In this document: piece by piece, positions 1 to 8,303 of the stretch | Layout of the letters: every line of letters starts with the position of its first letter | How positions within the stretch are numbered: the stretch's first letter is position 1 | Assembly: GCF_001675165.1 (NCBI RefSeq) | Contig: NZ_LROS01000022.1 | Span: 248,001-312,000, forward strand | Reading direction: 5' to 3' | Length of the DNA: 64,000 bases | Source of the DNA: Clostridium ragsdalei P11 | GTDB lineage: Bacteria > Bacillota > Clostridia > Clostridiales > Clostridiaceae | Made by a program: the position numbers and the translations under genes | Notes under the pieces: model-generated | The model's database searches: none | What the model was told of the DNA's origin: nothing | The model's input: only the letters and a program-made list of their open reading frames with translations

Positions 1-889
1 CATTATACTTTTCTCTTTCAATTTCTACAACCTTTACATTATAGGTAGGCATAATTTTTTTCAAAGTTTCATTGTAAGTGCTAGTAACATCACAATAAGG
101 TTCCTTTCCTACAAATCTTTTTTTTATATTAAACCTCTTACAAATATACTTCCCAAATATGCCGCTATCTATTTCTTCATAAGCCTGTAATCTTTCATCT
201 GCTTTTTTTATAAAATAATTTGGGAATGTAGCTTGAGATATAATGTATTCTCCTGCTGGAATTACTTTAACATTTTTTAAATCTTGTGTTCCTGTTTTTA
301 CCATAGTATATCTATCAGAAAATGGGAAGTCAGATCTATCCTCCTCCACCAAAAATAATAAAACCTGATTACAGCTTTTAGCAGCTTCTTCTATCAAATA
401 CCTGTGTCCTTTTGTAAAAGGGTTGCAATTCATCACTAAAGCAGTACTTTCTATATTATTGTCTATAGAATATTTTTTATCTATACTATCTAAAAATTTA
501 TCTATATTGTATATACCATACTCTAAAAGGGCAGCTTTTTCTGCCCTATATAAAAGTTTAAAGTTCAAAGAAGTAAACACATTAATTCTATCTGGTTTTG
601 TAAATATAAAATTATGAAATATTCCCTCATTAAAACTCTTGTCAATTAAATGGGATATAAGTGATGAAGTTAAGTTTTCCCCTCTCATGTCTTCTGACAC
701 TGCAAAACACTTGAATATGTTTCCTGCCTTAGAGCAAGTTGCCTTTATATTTCTATTATTGTCTCTAAGTACTACAGTGTAGTCTACATCTTTGTCCAGT
801 ATTAAATCAAATTTTTGTAAAAAACAAATTACCTCATTTTTTTCCTGCTCCGAACTCAAATCTATACTTTCAAGGGATAAACCGTACAT
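1..889 (-). CDS. citC: [Citrate/citramalate lyase] ligase, 3' end cut by window
   Basis: The open frame runs off the left edge; about 295 residues are visible of a family usually near 340. An N-terminal acetyltransferase-like (GNAT) region is followed by a nucleotidyltransferase core with NCNPFTKGHRYLIEEA near residue 160, the ligase's HxGH-type ATP motif. The enzyme acetylates the thiol of the prosthetic group on the acyl carrier (gamma) subunit, activating the lyase. I start it at the ATG at 889 (MYGLSLES) because AAGGAAGGA sits 7 nt upstream; an earlier in-frame ATG at 910 lacks a site. It lies 33 nt after citF, last in the citramalate lyase operon. Beside mesaconase it probably serves citramalate lyase rather than citrate lyase. 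Confidence 0.9.
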   Translation of the reverse strand, partial: MYGLSLESIDLSSEQEKNEVICFLQKFDLILDKDVDYTVVLRDNNRNIKATCSKAGNIFKCFAVSEDMRGENLTSSLISHLIDKSFNEGIFHNFIFTKPDRINVFTSLNFKLLYRAEKAALLEYGIYNIDKFLDSIDKKYSIDNNIESTALVMNCNPFTKGHRYLIEEAAKSCNQVLLFLVEEDRSDFPFSDRYTMVKTGTQDLKNVKVIPAGEYIISQATFPNYFIKKADERLQAYEEIDSGIFGKYICKRFNIKKRFVGKEPYCDVTSTYNETLKKIMPTYNVKVVEIEREKYN

Positions 890-922
890 AACTTCATCCT
901 TCCTTCCCATCTTTTTGTAAAA

Positions 923-2464
923 TTAAGATATAACTTTTCTAACTACATCAATTACAGTTCCATCTCTATACTCAACTACTGCTACTATTTCATCAGAAGT
1001 CTTTATAGCTTCTGGTTTTCCTGTCATCTTCTCAGCTGTTTCCTTTAATTCTTCTATAGTCATAACTGGTAAATTAGCTTTCTTTAATTTTTCTATTAAA
1101 TCTTCTCTTTTTGGATTTACTGCTATTCCTCTATCTGTTACAACTACATCTATACTTTCTCCTGGTGTGGTTACTGTAGTTACCTTGTCCTTTATTATTG
1201 GCAGTCTACCCTTTATAAGATTTGTAACAACTATGGCAAGCTTTGCTCCTGCTGCAGTATCACTGTGTCCACCTGAGCCTCCCATTATCATACCATCTGA
1301 TCCTGTTGTTACATTTACATTAAAATCTGTATCTATTTCTGTAGCTCCTAGTATCATCACATCTAGATTATTTACTACTGATCCTCTGTTATGTGGGTTG
1401 CCATACATAGAACCTGACATTGTCTGGTGTTTTGGATTGTCTCTATAAGATTCCACTGCTTTTAAGTCAAAACACTGTACATCAAAAATGTTTCTAAACA
1501 ATCCTTCTTGAAGCATATCAACTATATATCCTGTTATTCCTCCTGCTGCAAAACTGCCTGTAACTTCTTTTTTCTTCATTATATCTTTTAATTCCATAGC
1601 TACTGCAAGAGAAGTTCCTCCTGCTCCTGTCTGAAAAGACATTCCTTCTTTTACAAGTCCTGATGCTTCTATTACCTTTGAAGCCATCTTTGCTATTTTA
1701 AGTCCTACAGGATCTTTTGTTATCCTGGTAGTTCCTGATACTATTCCTTCAGGATTTCCTATGGAATCCATTTTTACTACATAATCTACATATTCCTGAC
1801 TTATTTCTATTGGGCATGCAGGATAAGGTACTAAGTTATCTGTAACTGCCACAACTGTATCTGCATACTGTGCATCTGCTATTGCATATCCGAGAGATCC
1901 ACAAGCAGATTTACCATATACTCCATTTACATTTCCATAGGTATCTGCTGTAGGGGCACCAATAAATGCCACATCTATATGAAGATCACCGCTTTCAATT
2001 GCCCTTGGTCTTCCACCATGGGTCATCATGATTGAAGGTTTCTTTGAATATCCCTTTGATATTGCTTCTGCTACTGGTCCTGATATATAATCCGCTATAA
2101 TCTGGGTAACTACTCCATTTTTCATATGCTCTACCAGCGGTTCATGTATTGGAAATATACTACTTGCTGCTACAGTTATATCCTTTATTCCTCTTTTGGC
2201 AAGTGCATATATTACATTGTTAAGTACAAAATCTCCATTTCTCAAGTGATGGTGAAATGACACAGTCATCCCATCTTTTAATGTTATTTTGTCCAGTACT
2301 TCATCTATACTATTTAATACTTTATTTTCTCCAGGTTTTACACTTTTTATTTTTACTCCTGCCTTTTCTCTTATTCCATAGTTTGCAAAGGCACCTTCAA
2401 AAGGCTTTACCTTTCCATAACCTTCTATGTAATCAGGAACTTCTCTTCCGATTGAATTTTTCAC
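923..2464 (-). CDS. citF: Citramalate/citrate lyase alpha subunit (acyl-ACP transferase)
   Basis: A 513-residue protein of the CitF family. The alpha subunit swaps the acetyl group on the carrier subunit for citramalate (or citrate), forming the acyl-carrier thioester cleaved by the beta subunit. Gly-rich stretches such as GGSGGHSDTAAG near residue 390 and the N-terminal IGREVPDYIEGYG are typical of the family, and the length is normal. The start is GTG with GAGGG upstream. A structured repeat (2522-2643) separates it from citE, so citF may depend on read-through of that structure. Sequence alone does not separate citrate from citramalate; the linked glutamate mutase, methylaspartase and mesaconase genes favour citramalate. 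Confidence 0.93.
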   Translation of the reverse strand: MKNSIGREVPDYIEGYGKVKPFEGAFANYGIREKAGVKIKSVKPGENKVLNSIDEVLDKITLKDGMTVSFHHHLRNGDFVLNNVIYALAKRGIKDITVAASSIFPIHEPLVEHMKNGVVTQIIADYISGPVAEAISKGYSKKPSIMMTHGGRPRAIESGDLHIDVAFIGAPTADTYGNVNGVYGKSACGSLGYAIADAQYADTVVAVTDNLVPYPACPIEISQEYVDYVVKMDSIGNPEGIVSGTTRITKDPVGLKIAKMASKVIEASGLVKEGMSFQTGAGGTSLAVAMELKDIMKKKEVTGSFAAGGITGYIVDMLQEGLFRNIFDVQCFDLKAVESYRDNPKHQTMSGSMYGNPHNRGSVVNNLDVMILGATEIDTDFNVNVTTGSDGMIMGGSGGHSDTAAGAKLAIVVTNLIKGRLPIIKDKVTTVTTPGESIDVVVTDRGIAVNPKREDLIEKLKKANLPVMTIEELKETAEKMTGKPEAIKTSDEIVAVVEYRDGTVIDVVRKVIS

Positions 2465-2521
2465 TGTAATCCCTCATTTCTACTTATTATTCTTAATTTA
2501 TCCCAATCAAATAAACAGAGT

Positions 2522-2643
2522 TCTTTGCATCAGATGGAGTTTTAACTCCACCTGATGCTTAGAAATCGTTATCCAGGGACATAGCTGCTCTTTACTCCCT
2601 CTTGGAAAAGCGGGAGTATTAGAGCAGGTAGTCATCGGATAAA
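2522..2643. repeat. Structured repeat, copy 1 (short form)
   Basis: Two stacked hairpins. The first pairs GCATCAG-type arms (about 2526-2555) across a short loop. The second is closed by TTATCC (2569-2574) with GGATAA (2637-2642) and contains an inner stem CTGCTCT/AGAGCAG topped by CTCCC/GGGAG. Copies 2 (16091) and 3 (58557) share the plan, the TTATCC/GGATAA closing stem and the terminal GGTAG...ATCGGATAAA, but their inner stem arms differ in sequence while still pairing. The edge overlaps the last codons and stop of citE. Identity unknown; it could be a non-autonomous mobile element or a dispersed structured RNA. Confidence 0.75.
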
Positions 2644-3507
2644 TCCAAGTAATTTTGCTAGTTCTACAGTAGTTACTGCCCTGCTTATTACTGGAGCATC
2701 TACCATTTTCCCATCTAATGAAAATACCCCTAGTCCTTTTTGTTGTGCTTCATCTCTTGCTTTTAGTACTCTAACAGCATGGTCTATTTCTTCTTTTGCA
2801 GGTGCAAATACTTCGTGTATACTGTCAATTTGTCTTGGATTTATAGCTGCTTTTCCTGTAAATCCTAACTTTTTCGCTGTTGTTGTATCTTTTTTCAATC
2901 CTTCATAATCATTTGTATCTGTAAATGGTGTGTCTATAGCATCTACCCTAGCTGCCCTACAAGCTGTAGAAACCCTGTTTCTTGCATAGAATATTTCCTG
3001 ACCTTCCTTTGTTCTCTTTATTCCAAAATCAGAAGTCAAATCTTCTGCTCCTAAGAGTACAGCTACCACTCTTTTTGATGAGTTTATTATGTTATATACA
3101 TTTTCAAGTCCATAGGCAGTTTCAACTATAGGTATTAACTTTATTGAACCTTTTTCAAATGATTCTTCTTTCTCTATACCTGTTAGTATTTTATCTATTT
3201 CTTCTAATTGTTTCTCAGTTGCCTTCGGAATCATTAGTGAATCAGGTTTAACTCTAGCTATAGTATCTATGTCCTTCGGCCCATATTCTGTATCCAGAGG
3301 ATTTACCCTGACTACAAGTTCTACCTTAGAATAATCTACATTGCAAATGGCTTCTTTTACAAGCAATCTTGCACTATCTTTTTCTGTAAGACTTACTGCA
3401 TCTTCCAAGTCAAGTATGACAGAATCTGCTCCAAGTATAGGTGCATTTTGAAGCATACCTGGATTGTTTCCTGGCATAAAAAGCATTGTTCTTCTCAATT
3501 TTTTCAT
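2632..3507 (-). CDS. citE: Citramalate/citrate lyase beta subunit
   Basis: A HpcH/HpaI aldolase-family protein of 291 residues. CitE cleaves the (citramalyl/citryl)-carrier thioester, releasing pyruvate (or oxaloacetate) and regenerating the acetyl-carrier. The N-terminal RRTMLFMPGNNP and DLEDAV motifs, and the later PIVETAYG and GAEDLTSDFG segments holding Mg2+ ligands, are intact. I place the start at the ATG at 3507, 9 nt inside the longest frame, since GAGGTGA lies just upstream of it. It follows citD by 13 nt. The last three codons plus stop (FIR-TGA) fall inside the structured repeat at 2522-2643, so the present C-terminus seems to be set by that element. Confidence 0.94.
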   Translation of the reverse strand: MKKLRRTMLFMPGNNPGMLQNAPILGADSVILDLEDAVSLTEKDSARLLVKEAICNVDYSKVELVVRVNPLDTEYGPKDIDTIARVKPDSLMIPKATEKQLEEIDKILTGIEKEESFEKGSIKLIPIVETAYGLENVYNIINSSKRVVAVLLGAEDLTSDFGIKRTKEGQEIFYARNRVSTACRAARVDAIDTPFTDTNDYEGLKKDTTTAKKLGFTGKAAINPRQIDSIHEVFAPAKEEIDHAVRVLKARDEAQQKGLGVFSLDGKMVDAPVISRAVTTVELAKLLGFIR

Positions 3508-3520
3508 TACAATCACCTCT

Positions 3521-3784
3521 CTATAACGCTCTTCTCAAAGCTGTTTCAACTCTTGCTTTAATAGTATAGTCCAGTGCTCCCTTATCCTGAGCTTTTATCA
3601 CTGCACTTTTTACTCCCAGCTCATTTACTTTATCTAATATGGTCTTTTTTATTTGTTTTCCAAATTGTTTCATAACTACACTCTCAAGTTCAAGCTCTAT
3701 ACCATCCTTATCATTTGGCATTACCATGATGAGTATATCGTTTGACTCAAGAGTACCTGCCTTTGCTGGTTTATTTATTTTCAT
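3521..3784 (-). CDS. citD: Citramalate/citrate lyase acyl carrier (gamma) subunit
   Basis: An 87-residue acyl carrier protein of the CitD family. The motif AGTLESNDI places Ser14 as the attachment point for the phosphoribosyl-dephospho-CoA prosthetic group that carries the acetyl and substrate acyl chains. Length is close to the usual ~98 residues. AAGGAGGT precedes the ATG. The order citD-citE-citF-citC is the reading order. The prosthetic-group synthesis genes (citX, citG) are not in view and would have to be elsewhere. Confidence 0.93.
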   Translation of the reverse strand: MKINKPAKAGTLESNDILIMVMPNDKDGIELELESVVMKQFGKQIKKTILDKVNELGVKSAVIKAQDKGALDYTIKARVETALRRAL

Positions 3785-3874
3785 AAAATGCTACCTCCTT
3801 AAAATATGGATTACCCTGCATAATTGCAACATAATCCACATCAATTGTTTGCTTCTAAAATCTATCAATAAATC

Positions 3875-4447
3875 TTACTTAGACTGGCCCACAGAGTCCA
3901 AGTACTCTTTTCGTCCTGATTCATATAAATTATTGCCCTCTGAATCTATTACTACAATTACAGGTAAATCTTTTACTTCTAATTTTCTTATAGCTTCAGA
4001 ATCCAAATCTTCATAAGCTACTACTTCTGCTTTCTTTATGGATTTTGCTACAAGTGCTGCAGCCCCGCCTATTGCAGCAAAGTAAACAGCTCCATTTTTC
4101 TTCATGGATTCTATAACTTCTTTTGAACGAAGGCCTTTTCCTATCATTCCTTTTAACCCTATATCAAGCAGTCTTGGTGCAAATGGGTCCATTCTATAAC
4201 TACTTGTTGGTCCAGCTGAACCTATTACATGGCCTGGTTTTGCAGGACTTGGTCCTGCGTAATATATTATTGCATCTTTTACATCTATAGGAAGAGATTT
4301 ACCTTCATCTAATAACTCGACCAATCTCTTATGAGCAGCATCTCTAGCAGTATATATTGTCCCTGATATTAAAACACTATCCCCTGCTTTTAAAGTTTTA
4401 ACCTTTTCTTCCGTTAACGGAGTAGTTATCTTTTTTTCCATATACAT
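3875..4447 (-). CDS. fumB: Mesaconase/fumarase class I, beta subunit
   Basis: A 190-residue C-terminal (beta) half of a two-subunit class I fumarate hydratase. Features include the early TTPLTEEKVKTLKAGD segment, GPSPAKPG and IGSAGPTSSYRMD, which bind substrate carboxylates in this family. With the alpha subunit it hydrates mesaconate to (S)-citramalate here, and may also act on fumarate. The start is uncertain: ATG at 4447 directly abuts a hairpin (4448-4465), and the only good Shine-Dalgarno lies on the far side of it; ATG at 4441 is the alternative. It follows fumA by 57 nt. Confidence 0.92.
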   Translation of the reverse strand: MYMEKKITTPLTEEKVKTLKAGDSVLISGTIYTARDAAHKRLVELLDEGKSLPIDVKDAIIYYAGPSPAKPGHVIGSAGPTSSYRMDPFAPRLLDIGLKGMIGKGLRSKEVIESMKKNGAVYFAAIGGAAALVAKSIKKAEVVAYEDLDSEAIRKLEVKDLPVIVVIDSEGNNLYESGRKEYLDSVGQSK

Positions 4448-4480
4448 GCCGTTAAATAAAACGGCTTTTCAACTCCTCTC
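4448..4480 (-). promoter_or_regulatory. Leader hairpin between SD and start of fumB
   Basis: Read on the minus strand: GAGAGGAGTTGAAAA, then a stem-loop GCCGTT/AACGGC with a 6-nt loop, then the ATG at once. The Shine-Dalgarno core is about 26 nt from the start, so normal spacing needs the hairpin to form and be looped out. The same 15 nt followed by a CCGTT/AACGG hairpin lies upstream of rplM (18170-18202). A TTTCAA just upstream could pair with TTGAAA behind the SD, an alternative fold that would enclose it. A translational control element is inferred. Confidence 0.55.
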
Positions 4481-4504
4481 TGAATTTCAACTTGAAATTT
4501 AATA

Positions 4505-5347
4505 TTACAATTCTATTTCCTTATGTCTTGTAACATGGCAATTTATATTTACGGCTACAGGTAATCCTGCTATATGCGTAGGATAAGTTTCTATATTTAC
4601 TGCAAGAGCTGTAGTCTTTCCCCCTAGTCCTTGAGGTCCTATACCTAGGAAATTTATTTTGTCTAAAAGTTCATTTTCTAAATCTGAATAAAACTTATTT
4701 TTATTTCTTTCAGATAATGGTCTTACAAGAGCTTTCTTTGCAAGATTTGCAGCCTTGTCAAAAGTTCCTCCTATACCTACTCCTACAACCATAGGAGGAC
4801 ATGGATTTGGTCCTGCGTCCTTTACTACTTTTATTACGAAATCTTTAACACCCTTAAGTCCATCTGCTGGTTTAAGCATTTTTATCTGGCTCATATTTTC
4901 TGATCCAAATCCTTTAGGAGCCACTTTTATGTTAAGTTTATCTCCTGGAACTATTTCATAATATATTACTGCAGGAGTATTATCCTTAGTATTAACTCTA
5001 TTTATAGGATCAGAGACTACAGACTTTCTTAAATACCCTTCTACATATCCCTGACTTACTCCCTTATTTATTGCGTCTTCTAAACTTCCTCCTACTATAT
5101 GAACATCCTGGCCAATTGTTACAAATACACAAGCCATTCCTGTATCCTGACACATAGGCACATCTTCATTTTTAGATATATCTATATTTTCAAGTATTTT
5201 ACCTAAAATGTCTTTTGCAGTAGGCCATTTTTCGTCCTCTTCACATTCTTTTATCTTTTTCTTAACATCCTCCGAAAGATAATAATTGGCATCTATACAG
5301 AGATTTCTAACAGCTTTTGTTATAGTGGATACATCTACTTCTCTCAT
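4505..5347 (-). CDS. fumA: Mesaconase/fumarase class I, alpha subunit
   Basis: A 280-residue N-terminal (alpha) half of an iron-sulfur class I fumarase. Cysteines in PMCQDTGMACVF (near 63), NPCPPMVVGVGIGG (near 190) and NINCHVTRH near the C-terminus are placed as the [4Fe-4S] cluster ligands. In the methylaspartate route it dehydrates/hydrates mesaconate to citramalate; fumarase activity is also possible. It is the first gene after a good sigma-A promoter (5396-5425) and a hairpin that closes the mal transcript, so the second half of the pathway can be transcribed separately. Confidence 0.93.
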   Translation of the reverse strand: MREVDVSTITKAVRNLCIDANYYLSEDVKKKIKECEEDEKWPTAKDILGKILENIDISKNEDVPMCQDTGMACVFVTIGQDVHIVGGSLEDAINKGVSQGYVEGYLRKSVVSDPINRVNTKDNTPAVIYYEIVPGDKLNIKVAPKGFGSENMSQIKMLKPADGLKGVKDFVIKVVKDAGPNPCPPMVVGVGIGGTFDKAANLAKKALVRPLSERNKNKFYSDLENELLDKINFLGIGPQGLGGKTTALAVNIETYPTHIAGLPVAVNINCHVTRHKEIEL

Positions 5348-5395
5348 AATTTAACACCATTCTCCTTAATTGTATTTTTAATGTATAACAAGCTC

Positions 5396-5425
5396 ATTAT
5401 ATAAGGTTTTAAAGCGAAAAATCAA
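5396..5425 (-). promoter_or_regulatory. Sigma-A promoter of the fumA-citC operon
   Basis: Minus strand TTGATT (5420-5425), 18 bp spacer, TATAAT (5396-5401), about 50 bp before the fumA ATG. It lies between the hairpin after mal and fumA. Confidence 0.75.
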
Positions 5426-5503
5426 CTCGTTTTACGTATACTAATTTTTAATTACTAAAATATATCTAAAAATTAATAAAATATATTTTAGGTCCAATAA
5501 AGT

Positions 5504-5544
5504 ATATATGAAAAGGCAGTTTAAAAAACCGCCTTTTCATATAT
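5504..5544. terminator. Hairpin terminator between mal and fumA
   Basis: Near-perfect inverted repeat with arms ATATGAAAAGGC(A/G)GTTT around a very short A/T loop. The U-tract on the minus side is weak, so termination after mal may be partial. Confidence 0.65.
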
Positions 5545-5547
5545 TTT

Positions 5548-6789
5548 CTATTTTCTTCTATTTACCAATGCAACTACTCTATTCATTTCATTATTAACTA
5601 TCATATATCCTTCATCTACACCCATACCTGGTTTTGCAAGAACTTGTTTTGCACCACAAGCCATTCCTATGTTGGTTGTAACTTCTGCGGATCTGTTTGT
5701 TTCATTACAAGTTCCTCCACAATAAGCTCCCATATCATGATCTTTACAATACATGATAGCATCAGCTATATTGTTAACTCCACCTAGATCTGGAGTTTTT
5801 ATTTGAACCATATGACCTGCTTTATTGTCTGTAAAGAATTTAACATCATCTACTGTATTACACCATTCATCTGCTACTAATTCTGCATCTATTTTTCTGC
5901 TATCTATTTCTGCTCTCAAATCCCTTAGAGCTTCCATTTGTTTTTGTCTATCTTCTACATCCATTGGTCCTTCAATTCTCAAATGGAATGGATTTGCTGC
6001 TTCTGCAAGTGAAGCTATATAATCAGCCATAGCTTTTGTATCATATTTAAAGGCAATACCTATAGTTCCATATACATCAATGTGGAATATTGGGCTGTAA
6101 TCTTTAGAAGTTCTAAGTTCTATTACTCTATTTCTAAGCCACTTAACATATTCTAAAAGTTTTTCTCCATGCATTCCAAGTTTTTCTTCTACATTGTTTA
6201 TAAGGGCATGTGGCATAACATCTGCACCTTTTATTATCATCTTATCTACATTATCATATCTGTCATCCCCGGATTGTGCAAATATTGGAACCCTCTTTAT
6301 TTCACCCTTTGGATTATATTCATTTCTTATAACTTCTGCCATTGTTATTTTCTTTGATTTTGCTACAGCATCTAATATAGCTTGTGTTATACCATATCTT
6401 ATAGCTGTATGAAGTCTCTTACCATTTACCTTCATACTATCAAATTCTTCTGCTAGTGACTTAAACTCGTTTAATTCTCTTCCTACTAATTTTGGAGCTA
6501 TTTCTTTTTCTATAACTGGTATAAAATCTTTAGCTAAAAATAATGGATCTCTTCCACCTGCACCTGAATATTGAACAGCGGCACAATCACCATAAGCTAC
6601 CTGTCCATCTTCTAGTACTAGCATTACGGATATAGCTTCTCCTGCCTGTCTAACTTTAGCAAATCCATCTGTTACAGGTTCGCCTACATAAGTAAATCCA
6701 TTATGTTTAGCTCCTTTTTTTATAGCTCTCTGATCATCAAAATAAAATCCTGTTTTTCCTTCTGAGCAAATTACGTCAACTATTTTCAT
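5548..6789 (-). CDS. mal: Methylaspartate ammonia-lyase
   Basis: Converts (2S,3S)-3-methylaspartate to mesaconate and ammonia. The 413-residue protein is clearly the ortholog of the Clostridium tetanomorphum enzyme, with the same length and near-identical blocks such as DCAAVQYSGAGGRDPLFL. The catalytic Lys falls at residue 331 in IKTPDLGG; the catalytic His is in MPHALINN near 194. Mg2+ ligands are expected in FHIDVYG, RIEGP and VADEW. It belongs to the enolase superfamily. It sits 35 nt after glmE and is followed by a hairpin, so it ends the first pathway operon. The SD is AAGGAGG. Confidence 0.98.
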   Translation of the reverse strand: MKIVDVICSEGKTGFYFDDQRAIKKGAKHNGFTYVGEPVTDGFAKVRQAGEAISVMLVLEDGQVAYGDCAAVQYSGAGGRDPLFLAKDFIPVIEKEIAPKLVGRELNEFKSLAEEFDSMKVNGKRLHTAIRYGITQAILDAVAKSKKITMAEVIRNEYNPKGEIKRVPIFAQSGDDRYDNVDKMIIKGADVMPHALINNVEEKLGMHGEKLLEYVKWLRNRVIELRTSKDYSPIFHIDVYGTIGIAFKYDTKAMADYIASLAEAANPFHLRIEGPMDVEDRQKQMEALRDLRAEIDSRKIDAELVADEWCNTVDDVKFFTDNKAGHMVQIKTPDLGGVNNIADAIMYCKDHDMGAYCGGTCNETNRSAEVTTNIGMACGAKQVLAKPGMGVDEGYMIVNNEMNRVVALVNRRK

Positions 6790-6824
6790 TTTAAGTCCTC
6801 CTTGAAAATTAAACTGTTTTTTAA

Positions 6825-8282
6825 TTATTTTTCTTTTGGTCTTCCTATAAGTACTCCCTGTCCAACTGCAAATATATCATCTATAGTCATTTGGAAGCTT
6901 ACTTCTCTATTTTCAAATTTTCCTCTTTCTTGTAGCTTTCTCTGATTAAAATCTTTTAATTCCTGGCTAAAAGGAACATTTCCAAAGTGCAAATATCTAA
7001 CTGCTCCTGTATTATCTCTTGCTGGCATCATCTTGCCTGCATTATATTTACTTGGTGCAAATGGTACATCTATAACTCCATTTTCAAATGCTTTTACTGT
7101 TCCTACAGCTAAATCTCCCTTTCCAAGTTCAAATACTTTATCCAATATGCATTTTACTTCTGCTTTAATTACTGATATTTCATCTTCCAAATCTTTTGAC
7201 ATAGGAAGTCTCTGTCCACTTAACATATTTAAAGCCATTTTTGTAGCTTTTATTCCTGCTGCATTAGCTTCTTTAGTAGGAATTCCTATAGCTTCATGAG
7301 GTGTCTTAACTATAACTTTTGTTGCTCCTGCAAGGGCTGCTGTAGCTGCTCCTGTAGATATAACTCCAAAAGCTTTTGCTTCATCTGCAGGGAATCCTCC
7401 CATCCACTGATGAAATACTGTAGTTATATAAACATCATTGTATCCATACTTTTTCAAATATTCATCTATCTGCTGCTCTAATGATCGCATAGCTGCCACA
7501 TCCTGAATTACATTACCACACTCGCCATATCCTACAGTTATATTCTTAACACCTTGTTCTGCTGCAAGTAACCCCTCTATTATAGCTACTGCATTTGAAG
7601 TACTTGGTGGTACTAATGTTCCTGTAAGTGGTCCAAACGGTTCTCTATTTATAGATACTCCATTTTCTTCATAGAATCCAACTAATCTATCACAATACTG
7701 CCAATCTACAAGTGACTTAGCTATTGAAACATTCTTTGCATAAGGTACATTATAGGATATACATCCTCCTTCATTTGAAGTAAATCCACCTGCATGAATT
7801 ATTTCTGCTAAAAGTCTTGAATCTGGAGTACCATGTCTAGCCTGTACTGGTAAATCCAATGCTTCTACTACTTGTCTACATCCCTTAACTCCGTGATTTA
7901 CTCCTGGAAATCCATTTAAAAGTGACCTTCCCTGAGCTTTACTTTCTTTTATACCTACTTCACATTCATCATATCTATTTTGTCTCGTATAACTATCTAT
8001 AGTTGTTGGAAGGAGATCAGCTCCACCTTCATCTTGTAAATGTTTTAATAATGTAATATGATCATCTATAAGTGCAACTCCAGCTCTTGGTTGGGCTAAA
8101 GTAATTCCCTGTTCTTTTGCCTTTATTAACTTTTTAGGAAAGCTCTTATGCTCAGGTAATTTCTTTAAATAATCTACTGCTTCCTTAAGATCAACTTCCT
8201 TACCTGTTGGCCATTGACTTAAAACTTCTTCTCTATCTTTAAAAAATCGTTCTTCTGACCATTTTTTATTTTTAAGTTCCAT
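6825..8282 (-). CDS. glmE: Glutamate mutase epsilon (catalytic) subunit
   Basis: The large subunit of adenosylcobalamin-dependent glutamate mutase, which rearranges L-glutamate to (2S,3S)-3-methylaspartate. It has 485 residues; C. tetanomorphum GlmE has 483. It carries family blocks such as [12 protein letters not shown] and [19 protein letters not shown] and forms the TIM barrel that covers the B12 of GlmS. It follows glmL by 21 nt with a good SD and precedes mal. The active enzyme is a GlmE2S2 complex. Confidence 0.98.
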   Translation of the reverse strand: MELKNKKWSEERFFKDREEVLSQWPTGKEVDLKEAVDYLKKLPEHKSFPKKLIKAKEQGITLAQPRAGVALIDDHITLLKHLQDEGGADLLPTTIDSYTRQNRYDECEVGIKESKAQGRSLLNGFPGVNHGVKGCRQVVEALDLPVQARHGTPDSRLLAEIIHAGGFTSNEGGCISYNVPYAKNVSIAKSLVDWQYCDRLVGFYEENGVSINREPFGPLTGTLVPPSTSNAVAIIEGLLAAEQGVKNITVGYGECGNVIQDVAAMRSLEQQIDEYLKKYGYNDVYITTVFHQWMGGFPADEAKAFGVISTGAATAALAGATKVIVKTPHEAIGIPTKEANAAGIKATKMALNMLSGQRLPMSKDLEDEISVIKAEVKCILDKVFELGKGDLAVGTVKAFENGVIDVPFAPSKYNAGKMMPARDNTGAVRYLHFGNVPFSQELKDFNQRKLQERGKFENREVSFQMTIDDIFAVGQGVLIGRPKEK

Positions 8283-8303
8283 ATCTTTACCCCCTTATAT
8301 TTT

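Noticed and set aside
6169-6412. Small plus-strand ORFs inside mal
   Set aside because: Antisense to a conserved enzyme and without ribosome binding sites.
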